Of a DNA stretch of 64,000 nucleotides, positions 34,588 to 43,836 are shown piece after piece. The notes under the pieces were generated by a model. It saw only the letters and a program-made list of their open reading frames with translations. It did not search any database and had not been told where the DNA came from. Positions within the stretch are counted from its first letter, which is position 1; each line of letters opens with the position of its first letter. Origin of the DNA: a virus; the IMG/VR virus record IMGVR_UViG_3300042367_000228, positions 248,001 through 312,000 of that record, one strand, 5' to 3'. The position numbers and the translations under genes are program-made.

Positions 34588-35363
34588 TTAAAATTCGCCA
34601 CCGTCCATGTTTTGATTTAACAGTGAAGATTGAACGTCCCATTGACTTGTTGTTTCGTTGTATACTAATAATGAGCCGTCTAATAACCCTGTGCTGTTCA
34701 CGTCAGGAATGTCTATAACTTTATTTATCTGGTTTCCGGGAATACCTTGATCCCCTTTCTCACCCGATACATATGGAAGATCATTCCAATGTAATATGCC
34801 ATCTCCAAGTTTGAATGTATTTGTATCTATTTCAAATGCTAATTCACCGTCACTTAATATTGGATTTACATCTGTCCATAATTGTGCAGTTGCTCTGCGA
34901 ATTGGCGCACTTGTAGTAGTGCCGGTAACATTTATTATACCATTATTGATTTCTAAACCGGCGCCAATCTTAACACCACCTAATGTGGTACTAGATGCAA
35001 CTGGTAATGTATAGGTTGACCCCGATGATCCTGATGATCCAAATGTAACTTCGCTCCAATTTATTTCAGCATTAGGAACTGCACCTGTAGAAGTACTTCT
35101 AACTTCTCCGCTTTGTAATTTGTATGTATAGTACCGATCACCTGTTCTAGTATATGATCCAGATACGTACTCGTTTTTAATATACACTAACATACCTTCT
35201 TGTATGCGTTGTCCAGGTATATTAGTTAGTTGATCATTAGGTAATCCAGTAATACTTTGTAGTGTACCACGAAGTTCTGTATCTAATGCAATTGGCGCAT
35301 TAGTAGCAGGACTCCACGTACCTGGCCAAGTGTTTCTTGTTAACCCGTCATAGTTAGCTGCCA

Positions 35364-35364
<1 letters not shown>
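34588..35364 (-). CDS. tail fibre/baseplate-linked protein (258 aa)
   Basis: 258 residues. N-terminal part MAANYDGLTRNTWPGTWSPA with a beta segment (EGMLVYIKNEYVSGSYTRTG), then TYTLPVASSTTLGGVKIGAG and a central Mtd-N-type module RRATAQLWTDVNPILSDGEL-AFEIDTNTFKLGDG, and a short collagen-like GEKGDQGIPG. Ends in YNETTSQWDVQSSLLNQNMD and GGEF, like the neighbour's tip. Overlaps the upstream gene by a TAATG junction. Confidence 0.65.
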
Positions 35365-37448
<2,084 letters not shown>

Positions 37449-37452
37449 ACTG

Positions 37453-37460
37453 TATTTATT
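37453..37460 (-). promoter_or_regulatory. late-type promoter adjoining a start codon
   Basis: AATAAATA then CAGT and the ATG at 37448. The spacing is the same as at the RimK-like gene, so the message may be leaderless. Confidence 0.5.
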
Positions 37461-37496
37461 GTATGCTAAACAAAAGATCAATCAGTAGTTATGTGA

Positions 37497-37742
37497 TTAG
37501 TACATGCGTTTACGATTTGCAGATACTGGATTTGCTTCTTTTTGCAGTTTTTTACGATAGCGTGCTTTAGCTGCACCTGCTTCTCGTTTACGTTTCGTAG
37601 TTGGTTTTTCATAAAACTCTTTTTTACGTAACGTTTCTAATTTTCCAGAATCTTCAACTTTGCGCTTAAATCGTCTTAACGATTGTGTAATGTTTTCATT
37701 TTCGCGCATTGTTACTTTAACTCTATTCTGCGTTGTTATCAT
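37497..37742 (-). CDS. rpsU: ribosomal protein bS21
   Basis: 81 residues. RVKVTMRENENITQSLRRFK then RKVEDSGKLETLRKKEFYEK and PTTKRKREAGAAKARYRKKL is the complete bS21 pattern (E. coli 71 residues). The start at 37742 has GAGGAAG upstream and overlaps the stop of the previous gene. bS21 binds the 30S platform near the anti-Shine-Dalgarno end and affects initiation; phage copies are known in marine viruses and may favour phage mRNAs. Confidence 0.92.
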   Translation of the reverse strand: MITTQNRVKVTMRENENITQSLRRFKRKVEDSGKLETLRKKEFYEKPTTKRKREAGAAKARYRKKLQKEANPVSANRKRMY

Positions 37743-38133
37743 CGTCTTCCTCTTTGTTGATTTGTTCTACAATCCAATCTAAATCAAATATTCTATTTTT
37801 AGAGATTAAATTGTAAGGTGTTAGTTCGTCATTAGTTATATAGTATGCATTAGGATGTGTAAGCATAAATGTGACAAACGATTTTGTAATCGGATCACAA
37901 TTATCAATATCGATAATTACTACTGCTACTTGATTTGTAACACTTAGTAACCAATCAATATCTGCCTCATCAGTGTCATAGATAAAAATATTAATATCTT
38001 CATCGCTTTCGCCAATAATTGCATGAAACTGTTCTAGTACATGCGTTGATGGTTTTACTAACAAATAACCAACATCTAAATTAAAAAATTTATCAGGAGG
38101 GGTAATAACCGTAATTCTTCCTAATGGATTCAT
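37723..38133 (-). CDS. conserved phage hypothetical protein (136 aa)
   Basis: 136 residues beginning MNPLGRITVITPPDKFFNLD, with alternating strands and helices (ESDEDINIFIYDTDEADIDW, VAVVIIDIDNCDPITKSFVT) and an acidic end (EQINKEEDDDNNAE). The layout suggests a small Rossmann-like fold. Function unknown. Overlaps bS21 by 20 bases. Confidence 0.6.
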   Translation of the reverse strand: MNPLGRITVITPPDKFFNLDVGYLLVKPSTHVLEQFHAIIGESDEDINIFIYDTDEADIDWLLSVTNQVAVVIIDIDNCDPITKSFVTFMLTHPNAYYITNDELTPYNLISKNRIFDLDWIVEQINKEEDDDNNAE

Positions 38134-38141
38134 GTGACCTT

Positions 38142-38648
38142 CTATGTGGTAATTAATTTTGCCTTGTATTTATCAGAGAAGGACTTGACCGCTAATGATA
38201 CTTTCTGTACCCCAGCTATTCCAATTGCTTTTGCAGCAGCCTTTGATAAATCAATAATTCTACCTTTAGAAAAGGGACCTCTATCATTTATTCTAACTAA
38301 TACTGTTTGGTTATTAGCTAAATTAGTTACTTCAACTATAGTTCCAAATGGCAATGTTTTATGTGCTGCAGTTAGTTCTTTTGGACTAAAATATTCTCCG
38401 TTTGCAGTTTTAGGTCTGCGTCGATATCTAGGTCCAGATTCGTAACCATACCAACTAGCTATACCTTGCATTTCGTTAGATGTATGTGCTGATCTAAGTC
38501 TATGCTTATAATGCAGGTGTTTAGTTTTTTTATGTACACTGTGTTGTATTGAATGATTGTCAGTCGAATGTTTAGTAGCTGCATCTACTGGAGCTACGGT
38601 GGTAATTATTGAGAGGGCAAGGATCCCTGTTATTAGTGAATTTTTCAT
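38142..38648 (-). CDS. RlpA-like septal/cell-wall protein
   Basis: Start set at ATG 38648, with AAGGAG 6 bases upstream. 168 residues: signal peptide ([20 protein letters not shown]), a basic H/K-rich linker ([17 protein letters not shown]), then the RlpA double-psi beta-barrel: [72 protein letters not shown]. RlpA-family proteins include lytic transglycosylases acting on naked glycan strands. In a phage this could help lysis or entry. It lies about 310 bases downstream of a consensus promoter with a long structured leader. Confidence 0.85.
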   Translation of the reverse strand: MKNSLITGILALSIITTVAPVDAATKHSTDNHSIQHSVHKKTKHLHYKHRLRSAHTSNEMQGIASWYGYESGPRYRRRPKTANGEYFSPKELTAAHKTLPFGTIVEVTNLANNQTVLVRINDRGPFSKGRIIDLSKAAAKAIGIAGVQKVSLAVKSFSDKYKAKLITT

Positions 38649-38700
38649 TTTTTCTCCTTTCACTTGGTGTGTATTAAAACAACTACACATTACATTAAGG

Positions 38701-38890
38701 GAGTAAACTGCACGAGGTTCTTCGAACCCATTTTGTTCGTGACGTCTTCTCCATCAGCCACAACATAAACTGCATGTTGCACCTTTGGCAAGCCTGGCTT
38801 CCCGAATTTCGCGGGTTTCTACTTTGGCCAAGACTCGCAGGATTGATTACATCTCTCAATCCAACTATCTTAGTTTCTCTCGAAACATAT
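38701..38890 (-). ncRNA. GC-rich structured leader or small RNA
   Basis: This stretch between the promoter at 38964-38992 and rlpA is visibly richer in G and C than its surroundings and can form several helices on the minus strand: GGATTG/CAATCC (38857-38862 with 38840-38845), CTTGGC/GCCAGG (38827-38832 with 38793-38798) enclosing CCCG/CGGG, CAACAT/ATGTTG (38774-38779 with 38761-38766) and GGTTC/GAACC at 38716-38728. One frame also reads as 42 protein-like codons ([20 protein letters not shown]) ending at a TAA near 38687, without a start codon, so a decayed gene piece is the alternative. No known riboswitch recognised. Confidence 0.45.
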
Positions 38891-38963
38891 AATATATAGC
38901 ATTGAACTTTAAAATTCTGTTAAAAAAGTGACTTTTTAACGAATTAAACTATACTATTTGCAC

Positions 38964-38992
38964 ATTATACGCTTGTTATTATATTTTGTCAA
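38964..38992 (-). promoter_or_regulatory. sigma70-type promoter
   Basis: TTGACA (38987-38992) and TATAAT (38964-38969) separated by 17 bases on the minus strand. It is followed by an AT-rich hairpin (GTTAAAAAG/TTTTTTAAC) that may attenuate. Confidence 0.85.
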
Positions 38993-39001
38993 GCAAAAAC
39001 T

Positions 39002-39009
39002 ACTAAATA
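39002..39009 (+). promoter_or_regulatory. late-type promoter
   Basis: ACTAAATA on the plus strand, 20 bases before the ATG at 39030, with AGGAG in between. Confidence 0.45.
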
Positions 39010-39029
39010 TAAGATAATAGGAGTTTTTA

Positions 39030-40016
39030 ATGAAAATACAAGATTTAATGGAAGGATATATTGCTGATTCACTTCCAGATTTAATTAATCACGCAAAATC
39101 GTTAATTATAATGTATACGAAAACATTACCTGAAATAGTACACAAATATGATTTCTCAGTTAATGATCCATATAATCCAACTGAACTTGGATTAGCAAAT
39201 AGAGATATCAATGCATGTAAATTACAAGTAGGTAGTGTTAGATCAGTCTGGTTTACTAACAATTATTTGTCAGTTACTAAAAACAGAGCAGGTACCGGAA
39301 TGCAAGGCGGCAAATCTGCACGCGGTTTGAAAAATGCGTTAGTTACCTTATCAGAAATTCCAGAACTACGTAAAGTACACGGTTTAAATCGTTTAGCGCA
39401 TTTAGATGTAAACATTAATCCAAATAATAAAGTTCAAGCAACTGTATCTCAGCGTGTAAAAGGAACTGCACCAAAAGAAGCTGATATTCAAACATATGGT
39501 GAATTAATGAGGCATCTTGAAAATCTTTTACCAGACGTTATAAAAGCTATTGCTAAAGTGGCTAAGCCGCAGGATTTAGAATCTAGTTTTTTAAATGCAG
39601 AAGAAGTATTCGGAATAGGTGTTAGACTTGAAAATGCTATTGATAGATGGGAAAGTGTAAAAGGTACTATTCCAAAAAAATACGAAGGCGGAACTAGTTA
39701 TAAAAAACAAGGTGACGCATTAGTAGCTACACACAAAAATAAAGGTGCAGACCTAGGTAAAAGTGATATAATGAAACCGGCTGAAAAGCCTGTTAAGAAA
39801 CATGATACACATTCTCAAAATATGAGTGCTGCTCAAGACGCAATTAATCAAGGGTTTGAAGTACTTAAAAAGAATGGTATTAAAGATCATGAACTACATG
39901 CAATTAGACAAAAAGTTCAAAGAAGTGATAATCAACTAATGGCGTTAATGCAAGTATTCCAAGAATTTGGAATCAATCCAAATCCGTTAATGGAAGCTTG
40001 GTTAAAAACATATTAA
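39030..40016 (+). CDS. hypothetical protein with capsid-targeting-like N-terminus (328 aa)
   Basis: 328 residues from ATG 39030 (AGGAG 6 bases upstream). MKIQDLMEG carries the shared N-terminal motif with L-M-E at residues 6-8. The body is basic and helical (GMQGGKSARGLKNALVTLSE, NALxRLAHLDVNINPNNKVQ, AKPQDLESSFLNAEEVFGIG) with a lysine-rich linker (KPAEKPVKKHDTHSQNMSAA). No enzyme motif. Possibly an internal head protein. Ends at a bidirectional terminator. Confidence 0.7.
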   Translation: MKIQDLMEGYIADSLPDLINHAKSLIIMYTKTLPEIVHKYDFSVNDPYNPTELGLANRDINACKLQVGSVRSVWFTNNYLSVTKNRAGTGMQGGKSARGLKNALVTLSEIPELRKVHGLNRLAHLDVNINPNNKVQATVSQRVKGTAPKEADIQTYGELMRHLENLLPDVIKAIAKVAKPQDLESSFLNAEEVFGIGVRLENAIDRWESVKGTIPKKYEGGTSYKKQGDALVATHKNKGADLGKSDIMKPAEKPVKKHDTHSQNMSAAQDAINQGFEVLKKNGIKDHELHAIRQKVQRSDNQLMALMQVFQEFGINPNPLMEAWLKTY

Positions 40017-40017
40017 G

Positions 40018-40044
40018 AAAAAAGGGCTAATTAGCCCTTTTTTT
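40018..40044. terminator. bidirectional rho-independent terminator
   Basis: Perfect palindrome GGGCTAATTAGCCC (40024-40037) flanked by A-run on the left and T-run on the right, so it ends the plus gene at 40016 and the minus pqqA-like gene, whose stop codon it touches. Confidence 0.9.
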
Positions 40045-40117
40045 AACGATTGTGAATATACATAGTAACTTCAAAGCCGAAACGTAAATCAACATATGTT
40101 GGTGTTTCCCATTTCAT
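40043..40117 (-). CDS. pqqA: PqqA-like pyrroloquinoline quinone precursor peptide
   Basis: A 24-residue frame from ATG 40117: MKWETPTYVDLRFGFEVTMY then IHNR. It matches the PqqA pattern, with Glu16 and Tyr20 in E-V-T-x-Y, the two residues that PqqE cross-links to make PQQ, and W3, P6, R12 and G14 at the usual places; K. pneumoniae PqqA (23 aa) is very similar. The ribosome binding site AAGGAGGTGAT is complementary to the whole 3' end of 16S rRNA, an unusually strong signal. The gene follows the PAAR gene by 16 bases and is closed by a terminator. No pqqB-E genes are in the window, so host enzymes would be needed. Confidence 0.85.
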   Translation of the reverse strand: MKWETPTYVDLRFGFEVTMYIHNR

Positions 40118-40133
40118 AACTATCACCTCCTTT

Positions 40134-40811
40134 TTATTTTGGTTTTATCGTAATTGTTATTGTACTTTCTGAACTAGTATCTTTACCTTTGTTTAAGGTA
40201 CCGCCTGAATCTTTTATTTTAAATCCTATAGCTGCATGTTGAGTACCATTTTTAGATCCATCTGGATAATACGCTAACAACGATACATTAGCTGATGGAA
40301 CACTTTGATTAGCTTTAACATTAGCTTTTCCTAATTTAAGTCTTCCGACTTTTGGTAATTTTGATATAATAACTGCGCTAATGCTGTTATTATCAATATC
40401 TTTAAATTTAAAATCAGATTGAGTAAAATGTTTAACAACTCTTTTAGTTATAGTAAACGCATTAGCGATTGCAGTCGGTGGTTCATTAGCAGAAACCGAC
40501 GATGTGCTATCGCCGGCATACACGTTATCACTGCCTGACGAAATTGTTCCAGCATCTGCTTTATCAGTATCTCTTGCAATCGGTATATTATTAACAAACA
40601 CAGTTGCAGATCCAGCTTTAATAGTTTCTGTGTGATTTACACACTTGTCACCTACTTTATGAGTATGAACTTTTATAGCATCTCCTTTTCTACAAACACC
40701 AATGTTATTAACAAATACATTAGTTGAACATTTGTCGGTGTTAGTAGTCGCAGTGCATAAGTGACCTGTTGATACTGTATCTTTACCTTTACCTCTTGCA
40801 ACTCGTGGCAT
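40134..40811 (-). CDS. PAAR spike-tip protein with cadherin-like extension
   Basis: 225 residues. The N-terminal 95 residues follow the PAAR pattern: MPRVARGKGKDTVSTGHLCT, STNVFVNNIGVCRKGDAIKV-HTH, AGSATVFVNNIPIARDTDKA, DAGTISSGSDNVYAG, with Cys and His that can bind the tip metal. PAAR proteins sharpen the gp5/VgrG spike of contractile tails. The C-terminal half (NEPPTAIANAFTITKRVVKH, FKFKDIDNNSISAVIISKLP, GFKIKDSGGTLNKGKD) resembles a cadherin-like/VCBS repeat, an unusual extension for a spike tip. A consensus late promoter precedes it. Confidence 0.82.
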   Translation of the reverse strand: MPRVARGKGKDTVSTGHLCTATTNTDKCSTNVFVNNIGVCRKGDAIKVHTHKVGDKCVNHTETIKAGSATVFVNNIPIARDTDKADAGTISSGSDNVYAGDSTSSVSANEPPTAIANAFTITKRVVKHFTQSDFKFKDIDNNSISAVIISKLPKVGRLKLGKANVKANQSVPSANVSLLAYYPDGSKNGTQHAAIGFKIKDSGGTLNKGKDTSSESTITITIKPK

Positions 40812-40829
40812 AATATTATCCTAAAATAA

Positions 40830-40837
40830 TATTTATA
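40830..40837 (-). promoter_or_regulatory. T4-type late promoter
   Basis: Exact TATAAATA on the minus strand, 18 bases before the PAAR gene; would also express the pqqA-like gene late. Confidence 0.7.
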
Positions 40838-41120
40838 CAATAAGACCTGTAGTAGCTTTAGTGTAAGAAGATGCTGATTCTTTTTCAGTTGGTTCTAATA
40901 CTACTACCGTTGCGATTGCAATCTTAATTGTTTTATCTGGATCAACAGTAAACAAATAAGGTGCCATTCCAATTCCACCTTGTGCAGCTGCTAATACACG
41001 TGGTTTTGAAACTTTAATGTATTTGTCAGTTTCTTCAACTAATGATGCAATTAGTTCTTCGCCTGAAGTAAGTTTAATTGTAACTACTTCGCCTGGTGAT
41101 ACACCTTTATCTATAATCAT
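40833..41120 (-). CDS. small conserved protein, possible Sm-like fold (95 aa)
   Basis: 95 residues: MIIDKGVSPGEVVTIKLTSG then EELIASLVEETDKYIKVSKP and RVLAAAQGGIGMAPYLFTVD. The strand pattern VxIKLxxGEExxAxLVEExxxxIxVxxP is reminiscent of Sm/Lsm-like beta-barrels in phages, but this is a weak inference. Start overlaps the glutaredoxin stop by 14 bases. Confidence 0.55.
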   Translation of the reverse strand: MIIDKGVSPGEVVTIKLTSGEELIASLVEETDKYIKVSKPRVLAAAQGGIGMAPYLFTVDPDKTIKIAIATVVVLEPTEKESASSYTKATTGLIV

Positions 41121-41349
41121 AATTTGCCTTTAAGTATTGTTGTAATTCTGAAAACCCACCGATGTAATTGCCATCAATTTGAATCTGTGGTAATGTTCTT
41201 GCTGTTGGTACATCTTCTAACAGTTGTTCTTTAGTCCAACCTCCATTAGAGATATTTCTTTCTTCAAAGTTAATGTTTTTCATTTGTAACAAGCTCTTAG
41301 CTTGCACGCAGTACGGGCACTGGTCTTTCGACCAAATTATTGCTGTCAT
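41107..41349 (-). CDS. grx: glutaredoxin
   Basis: 80 residues with the redox motif CPYC at Cys11-Cys14, the cis-proline (TARTLPQIQIDG) and the GGFSELQQYL ending typical of glutaredoxins. It can supply electrons to the phage class Ia ribonucleotide reductase encoded about 1-8 kb upstream. Its ATG overlaps the stop of a 47-residue gene (ATGA). Confidence 0.92.
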   Translation of the reverse strand: MTAIIWSKDQCPYCVQAKSLLQMKNINFEERNISNGGWTKEQLLEDVPTARTLPQIQIDGNYIGGFSELQQYLKANYDYR

Positions 41350-41489
41350 TTAATAAAATCCTTGTACGGGGTTGACCAATCAATTTTTGCTATATTTTTC
41401 ATCATAGCACCTATTGCTTGTTGTTTGGCAACATTGATTGCATTGTTACCAATTTTACGTCTTTTTTTCAAATATCTGTCTGAGCGCAT
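41346..41489 (-). CDS. small basic protein (47 aa)
   Basis: A 47-codon frame (MRSDRYLKKRRKIGNNAINV, then AKQQAIGAMMKNIAKIDWST) that ends in an ATGA overlap with glutaredoxin and begins inside the preceding 58-residue gene. Strongly basic N-terminus. The overlap supports translation; no family recognised. Confidence 0.5.
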   Translation of the reverse strand: MRSDRYLKKRRKIGNNAINVAKQQAIGAMMKNIAKIDWSTPYKDFIK

Positions 41490-41631
41490 CTATCAAAGCC
41501 TTTTCGTCTGTCGTAGTCCATAATCTATATGATGGGTGTTTTCCTTCTCTAAGCATTGCGCATGGACATACAGGATCCTCGCCCTGCGGTCCCATGCATG
41601 CACAAATGGTTAAATCGTTGTATTCTTTCAT
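41455..41631 (-). CDS. small cysteine-rich protein (58 aa)
   Basis: 58 codons from ATG 41631, with AAGGTA upstream, first gene after a consensus promoter. MKEYNDLTICACMGPQGEDP then VCPCAMLREGKHPSYRLWTT: four cysteines in two Cys-x-Cys pairs (CAC and CPC) suggest metal binding. A helical end follows (EKALIDALRQIFEKKT). Next to glutaredoxin and ribonucleotide reductase, a redox role is possible. Confidence 0.55.
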   Translation of the reverse strand: MKEYNDLTICACMGPQGEDPVCPCAMLREGKHPSYRLWTTTDEKALIDALRQIFEKKT

Positions 41632-41659
41632 AATTACCTTATGATGTTTAAAAAACTGT

Positions 41660-41688
41660 ATTATACAATATTATTATCATCCTGTCAA
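41660..41688 (-). promoter_or_regulatory. sigma70-type promoter
   Basis: TTGACA (41683-41688) and TATAAT (41660-41665), spacer 17, on the minus strand before the 58-residue gene and glutaredoxin. Confidence 0.85.
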
Positions 41689-41695
41689 TAATATT

Positions 41696-41703
41696 GATAA
41701 ATA
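41696..41703 (+). promoter_or_regulatory. late-type promoter for the HNH gene
   Basis: GATAAATA on the plus strand, 62 bases before the HNH endonuclease start. The leader contains GGGAGG close to the ATG. Confidence 0.45.
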
Positions 41704-41765
41704 AAAAAATGTAGTTCACGATATGGGGATATCTAACTACTCTAACGCCGCGGGAGGCATCAGCA

Positions 41766-42545
41766 ATGATATTTATCGATAACAAATACACACGATTATA
41801 TTTTAAAATAATCAATCGCGCTAACTCTAAAAGATTGTCTGAGTATTCAGAAAATCATCATATTATTCCAGAATCATTTTTTATTAATCGATCTAGAAAA
41901 GGACCTGCCGGATGGCTTAATGGAAACCCAGAAGATTCATCAAATATTGTGTCGTTAACTGCAAGAGAACATTTTATTTGTCATTGGTTACTTATTAAAA
42001 TGACTACCGGAGATGCTAAACACAAAATGATATTTGCTATAACGATGATGAAACGTAAAGGCACAAATCAACAAAATAGATATAACACTATGATTACTAG
42101 TAGAGTTTATGCAATTTATAAGGAACAATCTGCTAAAATAAAAAGTGAGATATATTTTGGTCGAGTGCGGAATAAAACACTATATACATTTTGTCATTCT
42201 AATGGAACAGTAGAAACTTGCTCTATACTAGAATTATCTCACAAATATAATCTAGAGCGTTCTAGTATTGCGCATCTTGTTAAAAAACCGTTTGGAAAGC
42301 ATCATGTAAAAGGATGGTCTATTAACCATCCTATATTAGATACTGCTAGAAGTGTATTATATTCCGGCTCAGGAGGACCAAAGTATGATCATACTGTTTA
42401 TTCATTTAAACATAAAAGTGGAATAACTGAACAATGTACTAAGTATGATTTATTTTCTAAATATAATTTAGCTAGAGACGGAATATATTACATTTGTAAT
42501 GGTAAACAAAAATCATCACAAGGATGGTTTTTAGATATCAGGTAA
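41766..42545 (+). CDS. HNH homing endonuclease
   Basis: 259 residues on the opposite strand to its neighbours. HNH-type features: SEYSENHHIIPESFFINRSR, then NPEDSSNIVSLTAREHFICH-WLLIKM, a pattern of free-standing phage HNH enzymes. The C-terminal half holds two copies of a DNA-binding-like module (TLYTFCHSNGTVETCSILEL-SHKYNLERSSIAHL and TVYSFKHKSGITEQCTKYDL-FSKYNLARDGIYYI). It runs into the last 15 bases of nrdB from the other side. Likely a mobile intruder beside nrdB. Confidence 0.85.
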   Translation: MIFIDNKYTRLYFKIINRANSKRLSEYSENHHIIPESFFINRSRKGPAGWLNGNPEDSSNIVSLTAREHFICHWLLIKMTTGDAKHKMIFAITMMKRKGTNQQNRYNTMITSRVYAIYKEQSAKIKSEIYFGRVRNKTLYTFCHSNGTVETCSILELSHKYNLERSSIAHLVKKPFGKHHVKGWSINHPILDTARSVLYSGSGGPKYDHTVYSFKHKSGITEQCTKYDLFSKYNLARDGIYYICNGKQKSSQGWFLDIR

Positions 42546-43625
42546 CTCGGCGTAGTTAACGTCGCCGCCCATTACTCCTACTACATAATTTACACTCTCC
42601 GACTCTTGTAAAGCAGTTTGTTTTTTACTGGGGTCGGAATGTTTTGTAAACCACGGTATAGGTGTTGATTTAGGGGCTATTGCTTTATATTTAATACCAA
42701 CTTCTTTTAAAGCGTGTACTGCAGTATAGTCAACAAATTCTTTTAAGATGTTAGCGTTAAGTCCAATTACTGGACCTTTTAAGAACAAGTAGTCTGCCCA
42801 TTCTTTTTCCTCGCGGATCACATCGAGATACATGCTATAAACTTCTTCTTCACATTCTGCTTTAATTTCGGTAAAACGCGGATCATCTTTAATTACTAAA
42901 TTAATCATGTAAGCAGTCCATTCTTTATGTAACAGCTCATCTTGTAATATAAGTGCAATAATGTTACCGTTACCGATAAACAACTTATTTTCGACCATTG
43001 CTAAACTAGTAGCAAACGATACCATAAATCTAAATGCTTCTAATGCGTAACTTGCATGTAGCGCAAGCCAAATAGCTTTAATATGATCTCTTTCATCTAC
43101 AGGTAATCCGAGTTCTTTTTGACAGTTAAATATGTGTAATTTATTATAGTATCTACCGACACTGCTTGCCATGTCAACAATCGGTGTAGTATCATGAATA
43201 GTATTAAATATCTCTTTTGGAACATTATAGATATTACGAATAATATGACTATAACTGCGACTATGAATATTTGATTCATAGAATCCCCAATTAAGCATTA
43301 ACAGTTCTGCTTCAGGTACACTTACTACAGGTGTAAACACTTGGGTAGGCCCACGTCCTTGTAAGCTGTCTAATGCAGTTTGTCTTAATAAGTTGCTAGT
43401 AAATATATGTTTAACCGCATCACTAGCATCTTTGAAATCATTAGCGTCTTTGCTTAATGAGATCTCTTCCGGAGTCCAAAAGAATCCTCTAGCAGTTGCC
43501 TCGAACTTTTGAATACGTGGATATCGTACTTCTTCAAATCGTTGAATTGTAACTGTTCCGTCTAGAAACAATTTTCTAGACAGATAGTTAGTTTGTTCTC
43601 CTAGGTTATATTGTTCTTCACTCAT
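42531..43625 (-). CDS. nrdB: ribonucleotide reductase class Ia beta subunit
   Basis: Start set at ATG 43625 (AGGTG upstream, overlap with the previous stop). 364 residues against 375 in E. coli. Di-iron ligands and radical Tyr are present: ALDSLQGRGP (Asp), FYESNIHSRSYSHIIRNI (Glu, His, radical Tyr), LEAFRFMVSFATS (Glu), ILQDELLHKEW (Glu, His). Makes the tyrosyl radical for dNTP synthesis with NrdA. The C-terminal contact tail is YAELPDI. Confidence 0.95.
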   Translation of the reverse strand: MSEEQYNLGEQTNYLSRKLFLDGTVTIQRFEEVRYPRIQKFEATARGFFWTPEEISLSKDANDFKDASDAVKHIFTSNLLRQTALDSLQGRGPTQVFTPVVSVPEAELLMLNWGFYESNIHSRSYSHIIRNIYNVPKEIFNTIHDTTPIVDMASSVGRYYNKLHIFNCQKELGLPVDERDHIKAIWLALHASYALEAFRFMVSFATSLAMVENKLFIGNGNIIALILQDELLHKEWTAYMINLVIKDDPRFTEIKAECEEEVYSMYLDVIREEKEWADYLFLKGPVIGLNANILKEFVDYTAVHALKEVGIKYKAIAPKSTPIPWFTKHSDPSKKQTALQESESVNYVVGVMGGDVNYAELPDI

Positions 43626-43836
43626 AGCCGTCACCTGAGTAATTTATACATAACCCGTTTTCTTTATCGATGTAAACACTTAAGATGTCATCGGCAGATA
43701 ATGCAGCAAGTACCGGGCCTTTAACTTCATCTTCGATTATATAATTATCAGGAACACCCCATAATTTTAATTTTTCTTTAAGTCTTTCATCTAACAGTTC
43801 GTCGTTTGTTAGTTCTCTTGTTACAAGTTCGTTCAT
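43618..43836 (-). CDS. hypothetical acidic protein (72 aa)
   Basis: 72 residues: MNELVTRELTNDELLDERLK, then a beta pattern (VPDNYIIEDEVKGPVLAALS, ILSVYIDKENGLCINYSGDG). ATGA overlap with the upstream gene and 8-base overlap with nrdB. Coupled to both; no family recognised. Confidence 0.6.
   Translation of the reverse strand: MNELVTRELTNDELLDERLKEKLKLWGVPDNYIIEDEVKGPVLAALSADDILSVYIDKENGLCINYSGDGYE

Noticed and set aside
38691-38990. tmRNA or tRNA in the GC-rich leader
   Set aside because: GGTTCGAAGAACC looks T-arm-like at first, but stem lengths do not fit, there is no acceptor stem or CCA end and no ALAA-type tag frame.
41766-42545. Insertion sequence or transposase at 41.8 kb
   Set aside because: The motifs are those of an HNH homing endonuclease; no terminal inverted repeats or target duplications were seen.
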